A stretch of 64,000 nucleotides of DNA from the NCBI GenBank assembly GCA_964444795.1, contig CAYUIQ010000004.1, positions 1-64,000 on the forward strand, read 5' to 3'. Made by a program: the position numbers and the translations under genes. This stretch comes from JABMRP01 sp964444795 (GTDB lineage Bacteria; Planctomycetota; Planctomycetia; Pirellulales; Thermoguttaceae). Below, piece after piece: positions 7,113-15,762 of this stretch. Position 1 is the stretch's first letter; every line of letters begins with the position of its first letter. A model generated the notes under the pieces. That model was not told the origin of the DNA. It searched no databases and worked only from the letters and a program-made list of their open reading frames with translations.

Positions 7113-8087
7113 ATGAAAGCAGCGATACCACTATACGGAAACCGCGTATCACCCCGATTTGGGTACTCGCGCGCGATGCTCGTGGTCGACATCATCGATG
7201 GCGATGCGACGCGGCAGCGTATCGTCAACACGGAACAAGCAAGCGACGCTGAGTGGCTGGACCGGCTGGTCGCTTTAGGTGTAGACGTCTTCGTTTGTGG
7301 TGCCGCGGATGCCACCTTTCTTGAAGAAGGAGAAGGTCTCGGCATTCGCGTTATCCCGGATGTCGCCGGTGAGATCGACCAGATCCTGGCCGGGCTGACC
7401 AGCGGGGACCTCCAGCCCGGCTACGGGACGTACGGCGGGATTTCGGGGGCACCGTGCAACGAAGCCATCGACTGCCTGCGGTGCCGTGATCGCGTATGCT
7501 TGGACGGCCAGCCTTGCCCGGGCCTGATTCCCGACGTGCATTGTCAATCGCCGGATCCTGATCAGGCGGGACTGCTGGAGGTGGCCACCGACATTGCGTG
7601 CGAGACCGAGCGAAGGTTGTGTCGTGTTGCAGAGTTCGTTCACTTTTGCCACGGAATGGGCTATCAACATGTGGGGATCGCGTTCTGCGTCGAGCTGTAC
7701 CGGGAGACCCAGATCCTCGCCCACTTGTTTCGACGTTTTCTCCGCGTCACGCCAGTCTGCTGCAAGATCGGTGGGCGGCGGATTTCAGAGGGGAATCTTC
7801 CCACCCGCCCGTGCCACATTGCCTGCAACCCAGCCGCGCAGGCCGCGGAGTTGAACCGCCGCGGCACGGAGATCAACGCGATCGTCGGTCTATGCATCGG
7901 TTGTGACCTGGTCTTCGCCCGGCACAGCAGGGCCCCGGTAACAACGCTGTTCGTGAAGGACCGATCGTTGGCGAACAACCCCGTGGGTGCCCTGTATTCA
8001 GACTACTACTTGACGGAGCTTGCGGATGGAGCCCGTCCGGCAAATGCTTCGTCGTTTCGTCCAACACGGCAAGGAGTTGAACCATGA
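7113..8087 (+). CDS. NifX/NifB-like domain fused to DUF1847 metal-binding domain
   Basis: 324 residues from ATG 7113, where the NifX-type opening MKAAIPLYGNRVSPRFGYS begins; upstream in-frame starts would add unrelated residues across the promoter. Residues 1-110 are a dinitrogenase Fe-Mo-cofactor (NifX/NafY) type domain. The rest is DUF1847: a Cys-rich start (CLRCRDRVCLDGQPC), a helical CETERRLCRVAEFVHFCHGMGYQHVGIAFC segment, VCCKIGG, CNPAAQA, VGLCIGCDLVF and VTTLFVKDR. DUF1847 is annotated as metal-binding, function unknown. The gene is divergent from the hdr-met operon and overlaps the next gene by 4 bases. A role in metal-cluster delivery to the Hdr or Met enzymes is inferred from position. 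Confidence 0.85.
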   Translation: MKAAIPLYGNRVSPRFGYSRAMLVVDIIDGDATRQRIVNTEQASDAEWLDRLVALGVDVFVCGAADATFLEEGEGLGIRVIPDVAGEIDQILAGLTSGDLQPGYGTYGGISGAPCNEAIDCLRCRDRVCLDGQPCPGLIPDVHCQSPDPDQAGLLEVATDIACETERRLCRVAEFVHFCHGMGYQHVGIAFCVELYRETQILAHLFRRFLRVTPVCCKIGGRRISEGNLPTRPCHIACNPAAQAAELNRRGTEINAIVGLCIGCDLVFARHSRAPVTTLFVKDRSLANNPVGALYSDYYLTELADGARPANASSFRPTRQGVEP

Positions 8088-8623
8088 CAACTATGGCGAT
8101 GAAGGATGTTGGGTTCTGCGCCCACTTTTCCCGTCAAGGGGACTGGGCGTTCGAGTTCGCCCTGTCTTTGGCCAAGCGGCTAGGAAATCGGCTCAATATC
8201 TTCTACTTCCCGCGACTGGACTGGCCATCCTCAAACCCGCCAATCAGCAAGTTGGGGGAGGATGAGCTTGTCGCCTTGGATCGCCGGGTTCGAGAGTACT
8301 ACGACGACAAGTTGGGGGATTTTGTAGAAGTCGGGTTCCGCGTCTGCGAGGACCTGATGGACACCGAATTGCGCCGCTGTCTGTTCCGCCGAGAGTACCA
8401 GGTGATGGTGCTGGCGTACCCCGGCTATGGAGCTGCGTTCGGTGTCGACACCGTCGAGAGCTTTGCGTACCGGTTCAACGGCCCCGTCGTGCTCGTCGGA
8501 CCAGACCGGCCGGGCCAACTCTACCTTAATCCTCCGGCCGGGGTCGTGAGTTGGCGGCTCGGTCTTTCGCGGAAAGACTGGACGTTCCTAACGGCGCCTG
8601 CCGAGGTCGGAACCCCGCGATGA
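8084..8623 (+). CDS. UspA-like (universal stress protein superfamily) protein
   Basis: 179 residues. ATG 8084 follows AAGGAG at good spacing and overlaps the stop of the upstream gene (ATGA). The N-terminal half shows a UspA/HUP-type beta-alpha pattern: GFCAHFSRQGDWAFEFALSLAKRLGNRLNIFYF, then a later VMVLAYPGYG and a PVVLVGP strand near 140-146, where Usp proteins carry their ATP-binding strand. The canonical G-x2-G-x9-G loop is not clear, so nucleotide binding is doubtful. The C-terminal 30 residues look unconserved. It is co-transcribed with the NifX-DUF1847 gene and precedes an activator gene; function unknown. Confidence 0.6.
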   Translation: MTTMAMKDVGFCAHFSRQGDWAFEFALSLAKRLGNRLNIFYFPRLDWPSSNPPISKLGEDELVALDRRVREYYDDKLGDFVEVGFRVCEDLMDTELRRCLFRREYQVMVLAYPGYGAAFGVDTVESFAYRFNGPVVLVGPDRPGQLYLNPPAGVVSWRLGLSRKDWTFLTAPAEVGTPR

Positions 8624-8853
8624 ACCGGACTGGCGAATTGGATGGTGAACCGGCCCGCCTGGGAGGTGGTGCAGCGGCGGGCTCGGCGATGCCCTGGTCT
8701 GGTGGATCGGATTACAGTAGAATAGTCGTGGGGAACGATCGAGTCGAGCGACGGGGGGCCTCTGCTACTTCGGCTGTCCCCGGTCGGAAGGCTGAGCGTG
8801 AAGTCGTTACCCGTCTTGCCAATCGCACCCGTCAAGGCGAGCCGAGTGACAAC

Positions 8854-10215
8854 ATGGAAGCGAGCACCCGTAAGATCGCAGCCATCATCTTCGACAGCAT
8901 CACGGAAGGTGTCTTCACCACCGATCACGACTGCCGCATCACCTCATTCAACCGCGCCGCCGAGCAGATGACCGGCTTCACCCGCCAGCAGGCGGTAGGT
9001 CGGTACTGCTTTGACATCTTCCGCACCGAGATCTGCCAGACCCGCTGCGCCCTGCGTCATACACTGGCGAACGGAAAACCGATCTCGGACGTTCGCGTTA
9101 CCATCATGGCCCGCGACGGCCGGCCGCTCCCGATCAGCGTCAGTACCACCATTCTCCGGGATAAACGCGGGGAGGTCGTCGGAGGGGTGGAGTTCTTCCG
9201 CGACCTATCGGTGGAGGAGTCGTTGCGGGAACGGCTTAGTCGAATGGACGCCTTTGCGAACTTGCGGAGCAACAACGACCGAATGCAGCGGATGCTGGAC
9301 TTGCTGCCTGAAGTGGCTGCCGCCGAGTGCAACGTTCTCATTCACGGTTCCAGCGGCACGGGCAAAGAGCTGGTTGCCCAGGCGATCCATAACCTCAGTC
9401 CGCGGCAACATGGGCCGTACATCCGAGTGAACTGCGCCGCGCTCCCACAAACGTTGCTTGAGTCCGAATTGTTCGGCTACGCTAAAGGGGCCTTCACGGA
9501 CGCGAAACGCGACAAGCCCGGGCAGTTTCAAATCGCCTCCGGAGGCACGCTCCTGCTGGACGAGATCGCCGAGATGCCGCCGTCGCTGCAAGTCAAGCTC
9601 CTACGCGTGCTAAACAACGGCGAGTTCCAGCCGTTGGGTTCGACCAAGACACTTCACACGGACGCCCGTATCGTTACGTCTACGAACCGCGACATCGAAA
9701 CCATGGTCCGCGAGGGCGCCTTCCGCGAGGACCTCTACTACCGTATCAACGTGGTCAACCTTGAGATCCCGCCGCTTCGCGAGAGGTTGGAAGACCTGCC
9801 CCGGCTGGTCGATCACTTCATCGAGCAGTTCCGAGGGAAGCGACGAAAGCCTATCGCCCACGTCTCCGACGACGTGATGGTGTTGCTGCGGCGATACGAT
9901 TGGCCGGGTAACATCCGCGAACTCGAGAACGCCGTCGAGCACGCCTTCGTCCTCTGCCGTGGCGACGTCATTGAGGTCGAGCACCTGCCGGAACGGATCG
10001 TCACGGGAGTACGTGAAAAGGAGAATTTGTCAACACGGTTCAGCGATTCGTCACCGGAAGCCGTGATACGAGAATGCCTCACTCGTAACCACGGAGACCG
10101 GAGCAAGGTGGCCCGCGAGCTCGGCGTGCATAGATCAACTCTGTGGCGGAAGATGCGTCAGTACGGCATCAGTTCCCCTGAGAGTCCGCCTCCATCCGAT
10201 CCAAACGGTAGATGA
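8854..10215 (+). CDS. Sigma-54-dependent activator, PAS-AAA+-Fis
   Basis: 453 residues from ATG 8854; this start aligns with that of the paralogue at 12331, while upstream in-frame codons encode low-complexity sequence overlapping the previous gene. PAS domain at about 5-125 with a cysteine triad (Cys52, 61, 65, spacing C-x8-C-x3-C). AAA+ domain: Walker A GSSGTGKE (165-172), sigma-54 contact loop GAFTDA (212-217) instead of GAFTGA, Walker B GGTLLLDEIAEM and an arginine-rich REDLYYRINV segment. Fis-type helix-turn-helix near the C terminus (SKVARELGVHRSTLWRKM). It probably activates the divergent sigma-54 promoters at 6.8-7.1 kb. The triad could hold a metal or Fe-S cluster, making it redox responsive (inference). 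Confidence 0.93.
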   Translation: MEASTRKIAAIIFDSITEGVFTTDHDCRITSFNRAAEQMTGFTRQQAVGRYCFDIFRTEICQTRCALRHTLANGKPISDVRVTIMARDGRPLPISVSTTILRDKRGEVVGGVEFFRDLSVEESLRERLSRMDAFANLRSNNDRMQRMLDLLPEVAAAECNVLIHGSSGTGKELVAQAIHNLSPRQHGPYIRVNCAALPQTLLESELFGYAKGAFTDAKRDKPGQFQIASGGTLLLDEIAEMPPSLQVKLLRVLNNGEFQPLGSTKTLHTDARIVTSTNRDIETMVREGAFREDLYYRINVVNLEIPPLRERLEDLPRLVDHFIEQFRGKRRKPIAHVSDDVMVLLRRYDWPGNIRELENAVEHAFVLCRGDVIEVEHLPERIVTGVREKENLSTRFSDSSPEAVIRECLTRNHGDRSKVARELGVHRSTLWRKMRQYGISSPESPPPSDPNGR

Positions 10216-10775
10216 CGGAATCGGACCGAAGCGGCGAAGATCCTGGAGATCAGCCCGTTCTCCTTCTCAAAAACTCCATCCGGCGATGATATCAGCCGGT
10301 CGGACTGTAGCCACGATAGTGGGGTAGTCCGCAAGCATTATTGCCATCGCGGATGCCTGGGGCGAAAATAGAATGGGGCTTGGCCCCACCGGGCGCGGGA
10401 AGCCCGAGAAACGGTATTCAGGTCGGGGACAGACACGGGAAATGGGTATGTGAAAAGCTGATGCCCAGCAGACGTATGTGACGATGTCTGCAATAGAAGA
10501 CTCTCTACTGCCAAGTCTGGGTGTATGCCCCTATTAGGGGGCGAAAGCCGGATGTGTTCGATGTCTACCGCGCTCTAAAATCGACGAAAGACACGGATTT
10601 CGTCGTTGCTTCCTCGGATCACTTGGAGAGTGGTTCTGCCGGGAAGTCATGCCGAGGCCCGGAAGCCGGAGAGCAGTGCCTCCTTCGCTGGATTGAAACC
10701 CTGGAGCAGTACCGGCGGGGCATCACCGCGTTATTGAAGACGGCACGAACGGCATGGGCCGGCACAGAGGGAGAA
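10216..10775. other. 560-bp gap without a supported gene
   Basis: The stretch holds two small perfect hairpins, TGGGGC-TTG-GCCCCA (10374-10388) and CCCCTA-T-TAGGGG (10527-10539), neither followed by a T run. An open frame continues upstream from the porin gene (to 10521) but shows no signal-like or family-like sequence. No sigma-54 motif was found. A promoter for the porin gene probably lies here but I could not place it. Confidence 0.5.
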
Positions 10776-12140
10776 ATGAGCAAGGCTTCGAGTTCACTGT
10801 CTTTCGGCGCCTCTTGCGCGGCTTTTCTCATCTTGCTCGGTGATACATGGGGATACGCGCAGCCGGCCGATCATCATTGGAGCGACATTCTCAAGGACCG
10901 TCCCGTCGGCTGCTCCTGCCTCGATATAGGCGGTAGCTTGCGGTATCGGTTCGAGCATCAGGGCGACTTCAACGTCAAACGGTATGCCGATCCGAGGTTT
11001 GCAGACGACGATTTCATCTTGCAGCGATTCCGCCTGGATTTCAATCTCCGGCTCCGCGAGAACTCGCGGGCCTATGTCCAGCTTCAAGACGCGCGACCGT
11101 TCGGCGTCAACTTCAGTAAGGACGATTTTATCCTGGGGTGTCCCTACTGGGACTACATGGATTTGCGACAGGCCTACGTCGAACGGCTGCCCGGGAAAGA
11201 CTCGCCCCTGGGGTTCCATGTTGGGCGACAGGCCATTTTCTATGGCGACAATCGAGTGTGGGGCCCTGGAGAATGGGGCAACGTCGGCCGTTACACTTGG
11301 GACGCGGCCAAATTGATCGTCGACGTTCCGCCGGCACGGATCGACTTCATCTTCGGCGATCGCATCAAGTACGATCCCGTTGGTTTCGACGGCGACCACT
11401 ACCAGTTCCACGCCTATGGTGTCTACGCCACGCTGAAAGAGCTTCCCTTCCGTCTGGACCTCTTCTACATCAAGAAGGAATCACACGGCAGTTACGTGAT
11501 CGGCCCCCACGGCGAGACGGAAGATCTCGATATCGGCACGCTCGGCTTTTACGTGGACGGCAAGTTGCGCAAGCGGTGGGATTACCGTGGCACATTTGCA
11601 CGCACCTTTGGCATGCGCGATCACGCCACGGTAGAGGCCTACGGCGCCAACGCGCGGCTGGGTTATACCTTCGACGTGCCGTGGAAAGTGAGGATCGGTA
11701 CCGAGTTTTCCTATGGCTCCGGTGACCCTAACCCCGGCAGTGGACGCTATCGGACTTTCGATGGGCTGTTTGGTGCCGTCGACCGCATGTACGGCCGCAT
11801 GAACCTCTTTTCCTGGAAGAACCTCCACGATTATCAGGCCAGTCTCAGCATCAAACCAACGAAAAAGGTTGGCGTATCCCTGGACTGGCATTTCTTCCGT
11901 CTCGACAAGGCCAGGGACGCTTGGTACTACTGCAACGGCCGGCCGCAACGACACGACCCCACAGGCGCCGCCGGAACCGAACTGGGCCACGAGATTGACC
12001 TGACGGCAGAATACAAGTATTGCGAACACTTGAATTTGCAGGCGGGATATGCGCACTTTTTCCCCGGCAGCTTCATCAGACGTACGGGGCCCAGCCCGGA
12101 CGCTGACTGGGTCTTCTTTCAGCTAATGTACCGATTTTAG
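10776..12140 (+). CDS. Alginate-export family outer-membrane beta-barrel porin
   Basis: 454 residues from ATG 10776, preceded by AGAGGGAGA. A signal peptide (SSLSFGASCAAFLILLGDTWGYAQ, about 5-28) ends at AYA-type residues. The mature part shows alternating beta strands with aromatic girdles, e.g. GGSLRYRFEHQGDFN, FRLDFNLRL, LGFHVGRQAIFYGDNRVWG, GLSYT-like repeats and a C-terminal aromatic residue (FFQLMYRF). The RQ-x7-R-x2-G motif after a barrel strand is typical of the alginate_exp family (AlgE-type). It should sit in the outer membrane and pass anionic solutes. No alginate genes are nearby; its position between the two sigma-54 activators suggests a nutrient or metal-anion channel regulated with them (inference). 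Confidence 0.8.
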   Translation: MSKASSSLSFGASCAAFLILLGDTWGYAQPADHHWSDILKDRPVGCSCLDIGGSLRYRFEHQGDFNVKRYADPRFADDDFILQRFRLDFNLRLRENSRAYVQLQDARPFGVNFSKDDFILGCPYWDYMDLRQAYVERLPGKDSPLGFHVGRQAIFYGDNRVWGPGEWGNVGRYTWDAAKLIVDVPPARIDFIFGDRIKYDPVGFDGDHYQFHAYGVYATLKELPFRLDLFYIKKESHGSYVIGPHGETEDLDIGTLGFYVDGKLRKRWDYRGTFARTFGMRDHATVEAYGANARLGYTFDVPWKVRIGTEFSYGSGDPNPGSGRYRTFDGLFGAVDRMYGRMNLFSWKNLHDYQASLSIKPTKKVGVSLDWHFFRLDKARDAWYYCNGRPQRHDPTGAAGTELGHEIDLTAEYKYCEHLNLQAGYAHFFPGSFIRRTGPSPDADWVFFQLMYRF

Positions 12141-12330
12141 CGCCTTGTCCTGCCCGCGAAAACGCGCGAGATCAAGTCTTTTAGCCCGGCGCCGGCTACA
12201 TGGCACAAGTCCTTGACAGCCAATGGGGACGGGATTAGTAGTTGGGACAGGCTTGGCCGGCCGCCCGTTGTTCGGTATGATATGAGGGGGTTATCGATGG
12301 CAGGCATACGGCCCCTTCGAAGTAAGCAGC

Positions 12331-13695
12331 ATGAGCGAAATACCGGAGAAGCAGATACAAGACGTCATTCTCGACTCGATTGTGGACGGTGTCTTTACCG
12401 TTGACGAGAACTGGCGGATTACGTCCTTCAATTCGGCCGCCACGCAAATCACCGGCGTGCCGCGCGAAGAAGCCGTCGGCCAGCGTTGCTGTGACGTCTT
12501 CCACGCCAGCATTTGCGAGAACGAGTGCGCCCTTAGGCAGACGTTGGAGACCGGTCGCCCCATCACCTGCATGCCTATCTATGTCGTCAAGGCGGACGGC
12601 GACCGCATTCCGATCAGTATTTCCACCGCGATCCTGAAGGATCACGATGGCAAGCTGATCGGCGGCGTGGAGACGTTCCGCGACTTGAGCGTGGTGGAGC
12701 AACTCCGCAAGGAACTGGATGAAAAATACACGTTTGCGGACATCGTTGCCCGAAGTGCGGCGATGCGGAGGCTTTTCGACGTCCTCCCCCAGTTCGGCGA
12801 AAGTAACAGTACCGTCTTGATCGAAGGCGCCAGCGGCACGGGCAAGGAGCTGTTTGCACGCGCGATCCATGACCTTTCTCACCGGCGGGATAGGCCGCTT
12901 GTTGCCGTCAACTGCGGTGCTCTGCCCGATACGCTGCTCGAGTCCGAACTGTTCGGCTATAAGGCGGGTGCGTTCACCGACGCCCGGCACGACAAGCCCG
13001 GCCGCTTCGCACTCGCTGACAGTGGAACGATCTTCCTGGACGAGATCGGTGACGTGTCAGTGGCCATGCAGTCCAAGTTACTTCGCGTCTTACAAGAAGG
13101 CGTCTACGAACCTCTGGGCTCGATTGAGTCGGCCAACGTGGACGTACGCGTCATTGCGGCAACGAACAAGGACCTCGGCCGGCTGGTCACTGAAGGTACG
13201 TTCCGAGAAGATCTCTACTACCGCATCAACGTCGTTCGGCTCCAACTGCCCCCGCTTTGCGACCGCCGGGAGGATATTCCTCTTCTGGTAGAGCACTTCA
13301 TCTCCAAGTTCAATCGCTTGCAAGACAAGCGCATCCTCGGCGTCTCCCCCGAAGTGATGGCGATCTTACTGGAGCACGATTATCCGGGCAACGTCCGGGA
13401 ACTGGAGAATATCCTCGAACATTGTTTCGTGCTCTGCAGTGGTGGACTGATCGAACCGCGTCACCTGCCGGCGGCACTGCGTGACAGACCGGGCTTGACA
13501 TCGCCGGGGGGCGGAGGCGATCTCACGCTGGAAGCCCTGGAAATCGTGCATATCACGGAGACGATCCGACGGCACGGCGGCAACCGTAAGGCAGCAGCCA
13601 AAGGGCTGGGCATCCATCCCAGTACGCTGTTCCGCAAGATCAAGTCCTTGGGCATCGAATTGCCCCCGATGGACGGCCGCCGCCGACCCTCATAG
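12331..13695 (+). CDS. Second sigma-54-dependent activator, PAS-AAA+-Fis
   Basis: 454 residues, a full-length paralogue of the protein at 8854. PAS domain about 5-125 with Cys53/54, Cys62 and Cys66, the same C-x8-C-x3-C spacing. AAA+ domain has Walker A GASGTGKE, contact loop GAFTDA (again D in place of the second G), Walker B SGTIFLDEIGDV and REDLYYRINVV. Fis-type helix-turn-helix at about 425-445 (GGNRKAAAKGLGIHPSTLFRKI). Its stop is about 140 bases before a sigma-54 promoter that drives the cdhD-led genes, so that promoter is the likely target. Both activators retaining the same unusual features argues that these matter for the signal sensed. Confidence 0.93.
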   Translation: MSEIPEKQIQDVILDSIVDGVFTVDENWRITSFNSAATQITGVPREEAVGQRCCDVFHASICENECALRQTLETGRPITCMPIYVVKADGDRIPISISTAILKDHDGKLIGGVETFRDLSVVEQLRKELDEKYTFADIVARSAAMRRLFDVLPQFGESNSTVLIEGASGTGKELFARAIHDLSHRRDRPLVAVNCGALPDTLLESELFGYKAGAFTDARHDKPGRFALADSGTIFLDEIGDVSVAMQSKLLRVLQEGVYEPLGSIESANVDVRVIAATNKDLGRLVTEGTFREDLYYRINVVRLQLPPLCDRREDIPLLVEHFISKFNRLQDKRILGVSPEVMAILLEHDYPGNVRELENILEHCFVLCSGGLIEPRHLPAALRDRPGLTSPGGGGDLTLEALEIVHITETIRRHGGNRKAAAKGLGIHPSTLFRKIKSLGIELPPMDGRRRPS

Positions 13696-13778
13696 GGTCG
13701 CATTCTGCGATTGTTCTACTCGTTACTGAATCGCATTGTGCAAATCAGCAAATGCGTTGGGCAGTGATCTTGTACGAT

Positions 13779-13805
13779 GTAACTCGCTTCCGTGAAGTGA
13801 GTTAC
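13779..13805. promoter_or_regulatory. 27-bp palindrome, possible activator site
   Basis: Arms GTAACTCGCTTC and GAAGTGAGTTAC, with one mismatch, flank a 3-base spacer. It lies 28 bases upstream of the -24/-12 promoter, at about -80 to -54 of the predicted start. It may bind the activator encoded immediately upstream or another regulator; the sequence differs from the GTTGCA sites near 7 kb. Confidence 0.55.
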
Positions 13806-13832
13806 GAGTTATATCTTTCGGCAGACTTGCTT

Positions 13833-13848
13833 GGGCATGGCATTTGCC
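13833..13848 (+). promoter_or_regulatory. Sigma-54 (-24/-12) promoter of the cdhD-led cluster
   Basis: GGGCATGGCATTTGCC has GG and GC exactly 10 bases apart and matches GGCA, G and TTGC of the consensus. Transcription would start near 13859, about 120 bases before the leader ORF and 180 before cdhD. The upstream neighbour encodes a sigma-54 activator. Confidence 0.62.
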
Positions 13849-13978
13849 GCTCTCTGCTGTCAGACACGAGGCCTTTCGCCAGAGGCTCCAGGCTTACCAG
13901 GAGGGTCTCTCGTACGCGGCCTGGCGAACGCGTCTTGCGATCGGCCGCTGCGGGAAACGCTAGAAGGGAGGTTTGATC

Positions 13979-14053
13979 ATGGCCAGCTTTCGCATCCGTT
14001 TCCTCGCCACGACTTCAACTCGACAGCGGAAAATCTCTCATGGCTATTCCTGA
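13979..14053 (+). CDS. Possible 24-residue leader peptide overlapping cdhD
   Basis: A short ORF begins at ATG 13979 with a strong ribosome site (AGGGAGG, 7 bases upstream) and ends at TGA 14051-14053, 14 bases inside the next gene in a different frame. The peptide starts MASFRIRFL and is Arg-, Ser- and Thr-rich, without a membrane segment. The cdhD start itself has only a weak ribosome site, so the leader could deliver ribosomes by translational coupling. Whether the peptide has any role of its own cannot be judged. Confidence 0.4.
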   Translation: MASFRIRFLATTSTRQRKISHGYS

Positions 14054-15074
14054 CATCAAAGAAAACTGGTCGGGGCGAGTCAGTACCGTGACGATCGGGG
14101 CGACGGAAGCCGAGGGCGGAACGCGGGGCCGGACGGTCACGATCGGCGGGGCGTCGGGCATTCCCTTCTTAAGCTTCGATGGCGAGACGCCCAACCCGCC
14201 CGCCATCGCGATGGAAGTGTTTGACAAGGAACCCACCGCTTGGCCCAAACCGCTGGAAGACGTCTACGGGGACGTCTGGTCCGATCCGCCCGCATGGGCA
14301 CGCCGAGTGAAGGAATTTGGGGCCGACCTGGTCAACCTTCGGCTTGTCAGCACGCACCCTGACGAAGACGACCGCGCAGCGGAAGAGGCTGTGGAAACCG
14401 TTCAGGCGGTCCTGGAGGCGGTGGACCTTCCCTTAATTGTCTGGGGTTGCCAGGTACCGGAGAAAGACCAGAAGGTCATGCCCAAGGTAGCCGAGGCGAC
14501 CCAGGGCGAGAACTGTCTCCTCGGGGCAGCCGCCGAAACAAACTACCGCACGCTGACCGCCGCGGCCCAAGCGTACGGCCATAAGCTGATTGCCTTGGCC
14601 CCGTGCGACATCAACAAAACCAAGCAAGTCAACATTCTTATTAGGGACATGGGCTACCCCCTGAGGGATATCGTCGTTTACCCGACCACGGCGGCACTCG
14701 GATATGGCATGGAATACATCTACTCCATACTGGAGCGAGGGAGGCTGGCCGCGCTATCGGGCGACAGGCTGCTGGCGCAGCCGGTGATCTTGGATGTCGG
14801 CTACGAGGCGTGGAGAGCGAAGGAGGCGAAGGCGGGCGACGAGTTCGCCGGCGTATGGGGACCGGCGCTCCAGCGCGGTCCCGCCTGGGAGGCGGTCACC
14901 GCGGCCACTTTCCTGCAGGGCGGCGTCGACCTCCTGGTGATGTGCCATCCGAAAGCGGTGGAAGCCGTTCGCAACGCGATTGACCAACTGGTCGGTGAGC
15001 CACTCGCCTTTCCGACCCAGGGCACCGATCTCCCTTTAATGCAAACGATGGTTTCCCAAGGGGCCGCACGATGA
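14040..15074 (+). CDS. cdhD: CdhD/AcsD-like corrinoid Fe-S protein small (delta) subunit
   Basis: 344 residues, a TIM-barrel protein of the CO dehydrogenase/acetyl-CoA synthase delta subunit family, which holds the corrinoid and takes part in methyl transfer from methyl-tetrahydrofolate to acetyl-CoA synthase. Typical segments are VTIGG...PFLSFDGETPNPPAIAMEVFD, WARRVKEFGADLVNLRLVSTHP, PLIVWGCQVPEKDQ, CLLGAAAETNYRTLTAAAQAYGH, ALAPCDINKTKQVNILIRDMG and VYPTTAALGYGMEYIYSI. No gamma subunit (acsC/cdhE), acetyl-CoA synthase or CODH gene is in the window. It follows a sigma-54 promoter and overlaps the hemerythrin gene by 4 bases. Together with metF/metV it points to a Wood-Ljungdahl-type methyl branch, the remainder presumably elsewhere. 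Confidence 0.9.
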   Translation: MAIPDIKENWSGRVSTVTIGATEAEGGTRGRTVTIGGASGIPFLSFDGETPNPPAIAMEVFDKEPTAWPKPLEDVYGDVWSDPPAWARRVKEFGADLVNLRLVSTHPDEDDRAAEEAVETVQAVLEAVDLPLIVWGCQVPEKDQKVMPKVAEATQGENCLLGAAAETNYRTLTAAAQAYGHKLIALAPCDINKTKQVNILIRDMGYPLRDIVVYPTTAALGYGMEYIYSILERGRLAALSGDRLLAQPVILDVGYEAWRAKEAKAGDEFAGVWGPALQRGPAWEAVTAATFLQGGVDLLVMCHPKAVEAVRNAIDQLVGEPLAFPTQGTDLPLMQTMVSQGAAR

Positions 15075-15679
15075 AGATCACCAATATTCTCGCCAGCGAG
15101 CACCTTCTTATCGAGCAGGTGCTCAACTGCCTTGAAAGGATGGTGGATCGCTGTGCGTCCCAACGGAGGCTGGAAAGCGCGCCCGCACGCGATGCGATCG
15201 TCTTCTTTCGCGGCTTTGCCGAGCGTTGCCACCACACCAAAGAGGAAACCGAGCTGCTCCCGACGATGCGGGCTATGGGCATATCGGCGGATCGCTGCCT
15301 GGGGTGTTCCATGCTTCAACGACGCGAAGAGGGCCGCGCGCACGTGGATGCGATGGAGGCGGCGATCGAACCCGCCTCGGGCGGCGACTCCACGGCGTTG
15401 AAGGAGTTCACGGAGCATGCGCGAGCGTACATCGAGTTGCTTCTGGATTATATCGCCGGACAAGAGGACTGCCTGTTTCCAATGATCGTGCAAACCCTGC
15501 CCGAAGCGGACAAAGCCCGCTTAGGGGCTGCGTTGCGCACGGCTTGTGGCGATAGCCGGGACAAGCGTGTCTACAACACCTATCTAGAGCTCGCCAACCG
15601 TCTGGCGGACCACTTTGGCGTGCCGCGGGCGGTGATCGCTGGTTTGTCTGGTAATCGAAGCGTGAAGGAGAGTTGTTAG
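15071..15679 (+). CDS. Hemerythrin HHE-domain protein
   Basis: 202 residues, helical. Candidate di-iron ligands are His10 (ASEHLLIEQ), the CHHTKEETELLP segment (about 55-66), HVDAME and HARAYIELLLDYIAGQEDCLFP (about 117-138), in the order expected for the four-helix hemerythrin fold. The protein may bind or sense O2 or NO. It overlaps cdhD by 4 bases; protection of an oxygen-sensitive corrinoid or Fe-S system is a natural reading of the context (inference). The C-terminal 50 residues extend beyond the HHE core. Confidence 0.85.
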   Translation: MKITNILASEHLLIEQVLNCLERMVDRCASQRRLESAPARDAIVFFRGFAERCHHTKEETELLPTMRAMGISADRCLGCSMLQRREEGRAHVDAMEAAIEPASGGDSTALKEFTEHARAYIELLLDYIAGQEDCLFPMIVQTLPEADKARLGAALRTACGDSRDKRVYNTYLELANRLADHFGVPRAVIAGLSGNRSVKESC

Positions 15680-15762
15680 TGAAGCCAACTGACCGGCGGC
15701 CAATCCGGTATATCCCGTGCTTGCTGATTCAAGATCCATAGGCTCGCAGGGTTCCGCTAACC

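Larger units (their letters stand above)
13696..14039. other. 344-bp control region before the cdhD-led gene cluster
   Basis: It contains a near-perfect 27-bp palindrome (13779-13805), a sigma-54 promoter (13833-13848) and the start of a short leader ORF (13979). A TTGTGCAA and nearby GCAAATGC (about 13733-13756) faintly resemble the palindromes at 6960-7005. Confidence 0.6.

Noticed and set aside
8551..8853. N-terminal extension of the first sigma-54 activator
   Set aside because: The 101 extra residues are low-complexity, overlap the previous gene and have no counterpart in the paralogue.
10374..10539. Rho-independent terminators
   Set aside because: Both hairpins are short and neither is followed by a T run on either strand.
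12195..12215. Sigma-54 promoter upstream of the second activator (TGGCACAAGTCCTTGA)
   Set aside because: The -24 part is good but the bases 10 positions after GG are TG, not the required GC.
13831..14091. 86-residue ORF over the sigma-54 promoter
   Set aside because: It begins inside the promoter, overlaps the leader and cdhD, has no ribosome site and shows no family likeness.
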